From positions 1 to 9,735 of the forward strand of contig WRCT01000059.1 in NCBI GenBank assembly GCA_009783775.1: a stretch of DNA of 9,735 nucleotides, given 5' to 3'. Positions 6,615 through 9,735 of the stretch are shown here, piece by piece. The position numbers and the translations under genes were made by a program. Each line of letters begins with the position of its first letter. The first letter of the stretch is position 1. The stretch comes from Clostridiales bacterium (GTDB lineage Bacteria > Bacillota > Clostridia > Christensenellales > CAG-138). The notes under the pieces were generated by a model. The model ran no database searches. It was not told the origin of the DNA and saw only the letters and a program-made list of their open reading frames with translations.

Positions 6615-6800
6615 CCATCTATTTCCACCGTTTGCCTTTCTTCTATCACGAGTTCACCAATTGTTCAACTCGTGATTGGCATTAACAAGCAAAGGATGGC
6701 GGGCTCTCTGCTCTATGGGATAGAGGAGAGCGGCAGTTGTCATTTGAGCAAGATCGGGCGTGTGCTGAAAGAAAAAATCACTCTTAAGAAAACATATTGA
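6609..6800 (+). pseudogene. N-terminal fragment of a second transposase (plus strand)
   Basis: The plus frame from 6609 (just after a stop at 6606-6608) to the stop at 6798-6800 encodes about 63 residues. The central part reads INKQRMAGSLLYGIEESG, followed by CHLSKIGRVLKEKITLKKT. This resembles the N-terminal helix-turn-helix segment of an IS4-superfamily transposase, where a leucine-rich GIE-SG stretch is followed by an L-K-T segment. This is recognition by memory and needs a search. The frame ends abruptly after KKTY, and no catalytic domain follows. It is oppositely oriented to the neighbouring fragment and covers a different part of a transposase, so they are probably from two different insertions or one rearranged copy. 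Confidence 0.5.
6645..6676. repeat. 10-bp perfect inverted repeat
   Basis: ATCACGAGTT (6645-6654) and AACTCGTGAT (6667-6676) flank a 12-nt loop that itself contains the palindrome CAATTG. It lies within the plus-strand transposase remnant. No T-run follows on either strand, so it is not an intrinsic terminator. Confidence 0.5.
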
Positions 6801-6894
6801 ATCTAAATAATCTGCACAGCAAGATAACATCAGCCACAAAACGCACGAAGCAACACGAAAATGCTGACCACATTGCCGCGAATTTAATCTAAAT
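6800..6894. repeat. 9-bp direct repeats AATCTAAAT flanking 77 bp
   Basis: AATCTAAAT occurs at 6800-6808 and again at 6886-6894 in the same orientation. The first copy coincides with the abrupt end of the transposase-like frame. Nine bases would fit a target duplication of an IS4-type element, but the DNA is AT-rich enough for chance. Confidence 0.3.
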
Positions 6895-6915
6895 GTAATT
6901 TTTATAATAAAAAGG

Positions 6916-6945
6916 TTGCAATGTTATTCATTTATAAGTTAAAAT
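6916..6945 (+). promoter_or_regulatory. Possible promoter of the surface-protein gene
   Basis: TTGCAA (6916-6921), 18-bp spacer, TAAAAT (6940-6945). It uses the same -35 hexamer as the trpB/ahcY promoters. If correct, the messenger has a leader of about 130 nt. The region is so AT-rich that other -10-like hexamers occur (for example TATGAT at 6989-6994), so the choice is uncertain. Confidence 0.35.
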
Positions 6946-7018
6946 AACTATGTACATTTGTATATTTCTATATATGTGCGTGGTTATGTATGATTATGCG
7001 CTTGGGTGTGGAACAAAA

Positions 7019-7035
7019 GTGTTGTAGAGCAACAC
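7019..7035 (+). promoter_or_regulatory. Leader hairpin upstream of the surface-protein gene
   Basis: GTGTTG (7019-7024) pairs with CAACAC (7030-7035) over a 5-nt loop, 48 nt before the start codon. No T-run follows. It could stabilise the leader or take part in translational control. Confidence 0.35.
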
Positions 7036-7042
7036 AAAAGTA

Positions 7043-7050
7043 TGACGTCA
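7043..7050. promoter_or_regulatory. Perfect 8-bp palindrome TGACGTCA in the leader
   Basis: TGACGTCA is fully symmetric and lies between the leader hairpin and the ribosome site. It could be a protein-binding half-pair. A single short palindrome is weak evidence. Confidence 0.2.
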
Positions 7051-7069
7051 AAATCAAGAAAAATATTTA

Positions 7070-7075
7070 GAGAGG
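7070..7075 (+). promoter_or_regulatory. Ribosome binding site of the surface-protein gene
   Basis: GAGAGG lies 8 nt before the ATG at 7084 and, together with the signal peptide that follows, fixes this start. Confidence 0.7.
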
Positions 7076-7083
7076 TTTTTATC

Positions 7084-9735
7084 ATGAAAACATTAGCGAG
7101 AAGATTTACAAGTTGGTTACTTGCCGTAATTTTGGTCCTGCCAAGCATACTGTGGATGCTGCCGCCCGCGTCGGCTTTTGCGGACACCTCCGACATTGGT
7201 GACATTGTCCTTTTCATTAAAGAAACGGGAACGGGCAAGCCTGTGGGTGAAACCGTCTATTTATTTAAAGTGGATAACGGCGATCCCACGAAGACGACAT
7301 CCATGGGGCTGCCAAAAACCAGCTTGGCCAAGGTCGGCGGTTTGTTCAGATGGGAAAACATCCCTGCAGACCCCGGCGCAGGCTATCATTATGAGCTGAG
7401 AATATTCACATCAAACACGCTGGATGGTTTTACCAAAGAGCCGGGCGGCACTTATGTATACAAGGAAATATCCGGCTCAGACATAACAAACGGGCAGGTG
7501 ATATCCCTTGACGGAATAACCGGCGCCGACTTGACAACGCCTTATACTCTGTTCACTTGCTTTATTAATTACAAGGACGCCGATTCCTCCGGCAGCTTGG
7601 ACGCCATAAAAAGCGGAAGCAGTATATTGGTCGATATCACCACAACGCCCAATGCTGATATCGGGCCGCTGAAATCGGCGGTATTTACGGTTAACCTGAA
7701 TGACTATAAAGATTACATACGGAGCGTCACTCTTAGCGGCGATATGGGTGACATAAGCGACTCTGCTATTTTCGATAGGGATACCGGTGATCTCACGATT
7801 TTCTTGGGCCGCACCGACCCTGAAGATCCCAACACCATATCGAGCAGTAAGAAGTATTTCTTCACGATTGATCTTGTCAACGGCATTATCCCCAACGGAT
7901 TATTCATCGACAGCGGAGACTGGGCGATCGAGGCTACTTATAAGAGCGGCAATACTTTCTATACGCAAGAATCTTCAAAATCCGGCTTTCAAGCGACGGT
8001 AAGCGCCGGCGAGGACTGGACGATCGAAAAAAAGGAGACGGGGCCCGTCTTTAAAGGCGACAGGTTTACGCCGGGCAGCACGGTCGAGTTTACTTATACC
8101 TTCACCGCGAAGCTTGATGCAGGCGTCTTATTGCCCGATAGAAAAGGGCGTCTGTCGTTTGACGGCCCCATTAAAATATCGGACGCGTTTAGCGGTATTC
8201 CCGTCGGCGGCGAGCCGACGCTCGTTGCCGCGACCATGACACAGAGCGATAGCAGTAACGCCACAAAGACGGTTGATATACTCGGCGACGGACTGGTATC
8301 GATCAACGGGACCCCCATTACGGCCGCGACGAAGATCTATAACGGCAACGAAATTTCTTTCAGCGAAATTGATTATTATTACGATTTAAGGAATTACTTA
8401 GATGGCGATACCCTGTATGAAGGTCTGAGCGGCAGGATATATGAATATGCCCGCACGACGGACTATACGATTACGATTTCTTATCCGTGTGAAGAATACT
8501 TCAAGCTTGAATATAACCATAACGTTATCGCGCCCGGCGACCCCGCCGAATTCGCCAATTTCGAGCGGAAGGAAATAGTCAATCAGGCTACCTTCGATTA
8601 CAAGCTTCTCGGCGAAGCGGCGGAGCAGAAAACATCCGCAAAGGTTACCACTTACATCGGCGAAGTGGACCGCAAAGACAACGGGACGCTTTCCCTCAGC
8701 AAGATCTTTACGATAGGCGGCGCCTCCATGGTCCCAAGCACTATCGACTTTTCGGGAACCAATGCGCCGACGTTTGCCTTGCTCAAGCAGCTCCCGCCGG
8801 TGTCCTACCCCGGAGATATGTATGACTGGGCGACCGCCAACGGCGGAGAAAACTGCGCTCCGGTAAAGATTACGGAACCGGGTCCGTTCTATTCCTTCGA
8901 CGTCACGGGCATCGAGACCTACGTAAGCGGCACGGCCGTTGAATTCGAGGCCTATCCGGGCAGTTACTACCTTGTCGAGATAAGAAAGCACCCCGATTAC
9001 GATATCATAAAAGGCCTCTCGGGACTGGATTATCTCCCGGTGACCATTCTGCCCGGCAGAACCGTCAACGCGGGCATGGAAAACGCGCCGTCGAATCTCG
9101 GCTCTTTGATGTTCTATAAATATAACGAAACGCCGAGCGGCGCGCTGCATAAAACCAAGGATGGAGACGAGATCGGTTATTTCGAGATCGCCAAAAGATC
9201 CGGAATAGGCTTTTGGCTTGTGAGCGCTGCGGACGTGGGGAGCTGGGAAACCGACTATGCTGCCGTGCAAGCCGGCACATATCCGGGCGGTGAGTCCGCT
9301 TTTAAAGAGAAATATCGCTACACGACAAACGACAACACCGGCAAGGTGTCGTTCCTTGCCGTGCCGGCAGGGCTGTACTATCTTGTGGAAGACGCAGATA
9401 CCCTTGATGACTACCCCTATGGCGCGTATGGCATAGAAGACGCAATCCCTGTCTATATCCACAACGACACGATCTCCGGCATCAATGAGCTGACGAAGGG
9501 AAATCCCGAGGATTTTAAAGACGGCGATAAGGTCATTGCCACGTGCGCTACGTTAACGGGCGAAGGCGGCGCGGTGATCGGCACCGAGAGCCGCCTGTAC
9601 AACCATACGATCATGGGCAGCCTCCGTCTTGATAAGGAATATATAAAAATCGACAACACGCCGCTGCTTGAGGACGAGATATCGGACAGCCAAAGCGGCG
9701 CGGTATTTCAAGTATATGAGCAAGCGACTTCCGGA
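7084..9735 (+). CDS. Large secreted surface protein with SpaA/Cna-B-like domains (3' end outside window)
   Basis: The frame is open from the ATG at 7084 to the window end (884 codons, no stop), so the C-terminus and any LPxTG anchor are not seen. Residues 1-33 are a signal peptide: basic KTLARR start, hydrophobic core 11-26, likely cut after AFA (31-33). A beta-rich domain at 37-130 starts GDIVLFIKE (K46) and carries YHYELR (E104). Residues about 165-530 contain non-repetitive beta-rich modules, one (about 313-475) like a pilin isopeptide-forming D2 domain. SpaA-like units follow at about 533-665 (TLSLSK with K539; YYLVE with E632), 671-790 (GSLMFYK with K679; GLYYLVE with E769) and from 844 (GSLRLDK with K851; GAVFQVYE). 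A Lys in the first strand and a Glu in YxLxE are the usual self-made isopeptide residues. The likely role is an adhesin or pilus-type protein on the cell wall. GC and codon use are lower than in the upstream genes. Confidence 0.85.
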   Translation, partial: MKTLARRFTSWLLAVILVLPSILWMLPPASAFADTSDIGDIVLFIKETGTGKPVGETVYLFKVDNGDPTKTTSMGLPKTSLAKVGGLFRWENIPADPGAGYHYELRIFTSNTLDGFTKEPGGTYVYKEISGSDITNGQVISLDGITGADLTTPYTLFTCFINYKDADSSGSLDAIKSGSSILVDITTTPNADIGPLKSAVFTVNLNDYKDYIRSVTLSGDMGDISDSAIFDRDTGDLTIFLGRTDPEDPNTISSSKKYFFTIDLVNGIIPNGLFIDSGDWAIEATYKSGNTFYTQESSKSGFQATVSAGEDWTIEKKETGPVFKGDRFTPGSTVEFTYTFTAKLDAGVLLPDRKGRLSFDGPIKISDAFSGIPVGGEPTLVAATMTQSDSSNATKTVDILGDGLVSINGTPITAATKIYNGNEISFSEIDYYYDLRNYLDGDTLYEGLSGRIYEYARTTDYTITISYPCEEYFKLEYNHNVIAPGDPAEFANFERKEIVNQATFDYKLLGEAAEQKTSAKVTTYIGEVDRKDNGTLSLSKIFTIGGASMVPSTIDFSGTNAPTFALLKQLPPVSYPGDMYDWATANGGENCAPVKITEPGPFYSFDVTGIETYVSGTAVEFEAYPGSYYLVEIRKHPDYDIIKGLSGLDYLPVTILPGRTVNAGMENAPSNLGSLMFYKYNETPSGALHKTKDGDEIGYFEIAKRSGIGFWLVSAADVGSWETDYAAVQAGTYPGGESAFKEKYRYTTNDNTGKVSFLAVPAGLYYLVEDADTLDDYPYGAYGIEDAIPVYIHNDTISGINELTKGNPEDFKDGDKVIATCATLTGEGGAVIGTESRLYNHTIMGSLRLDKEYIKIDNTPLLEDEISDSQSGAVFQVYEQATSG

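Larger units (their letters stand above)
6351..7083. other. 733-bp region without an intact gene: transposon debris and AT-rich leader
   Basis: The stretch between the kinase stop and the surface-protein start holds, in order: a minus-strand transposase fragment (6410-6583), an inverted repeat (6585-6614), a plus-strand transposase fragment (6609-6800) with an internal inverted repeat (6645-6676), a 9-bp direct repeat pair (6800-6808 and 6886-6894), and a markedly AT-rich leader (about 6885-7083) with a possible promoter. I see nothing supportable in 6351-6409 beyond AT-rich sequence. Confidence 0.6.

Noticed and set aside
6654..6839. 61-codon minus-strand open frame in the intergenic region
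   Set aside because: It overlaps the plus-strand transposase remnant, whose translation makes better sense. The minus product is unrecognisable.
6946..7083. Cyclic-di-GMP riboswitch before the surface-protein gene
   Set aside because: Considered because such adhesin genes in Clostridia are sometimes controlled this way, but I found no recognisable conserved core; only a short hairpin is visible.
8398..9462. 354-codon open frame on the minus strand opposite the surface-protein gene
   Set aside because: The plus frame has signal peptide, ribosome site and repeated domain motifs through this region. The antisense product shows no domain logic and no ribosome site was evident.
1..9735. CRISPR array, tRNA or rRNA genes
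   Set aside because: No regularly spaced direct repeats of suitable length, and no cloverleaf or rRNA-like stretches were noticed on either strand.

Overview
The window reads as chromosomal DNA from a Gram-positive anaerobe of the Clostridia type. This is inferred from strong AGGAGG-type ribosome sites, near-consensus sigma-A promoters with extended -10 elements, a Thermotoga/Firmicutes-like short S-adenosylhomocysteinase, a DUF523 protein and a large secreted SpaA/Cna-B-type surface protein. The metabolic and signalling genes are GC-rich. From about 6.36 kb the DNA turns visibly AT-richer, and the surface-protein gene has a different codon style.

Layout. (1) 3-1139 (+): the 3' part of a polysaccharide-export ABC ATPase with a Wzt-like C-terminal domain; its start lies before the window. 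(2) 1149-2378 (-): a solitary tryptophan synthase beta chain, convergent with the ATPase across a 9-bp gap that carries a hairpin. (3) 2379-2491: a compact divergent promoter region in which one palindromic TTGCAA hexamer is correctly spaced to act as the -35 box for both trpB (-) and ahcY (+). (4) 2492-3733 (+): ahcY. (5) 3731-6350 (+): a promoter starting on the ahcY stop codon, then a three-gene unit of a DUF523 protein (TTG start), an OmpR/PhoB-type response regulator and a sensor histidine kinase. (6) 6351-7083: a 733-bp scar with no intact gene. It holds two oppositely oriented decayed transposase fragments, several inverted or direct repeats and an AT-rich leader. (7) 7084-9735 (+): the first 884 codons of a very large secreted surface protein, still open at the window end.

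How the genes work together. TrpB (tryptophan from indole and serine) and AhcY (removal of S-adenosylhomocysteine from methyl transfer) are not in one pathway, but their shared promoter hexamer would couple their transcription. The DUF523-regulator-kinase unit looks like a self-contained envelope-sensing operon. The ABC ATPase and the SpaA-domain protein both point to cell-surface construction. I see no intact mobile element, CRISPR array, tRNA or rRNA. The most unusual things visible are the two-headed promoter and the DUF523-kinase operon; the rest is largely recognisable.
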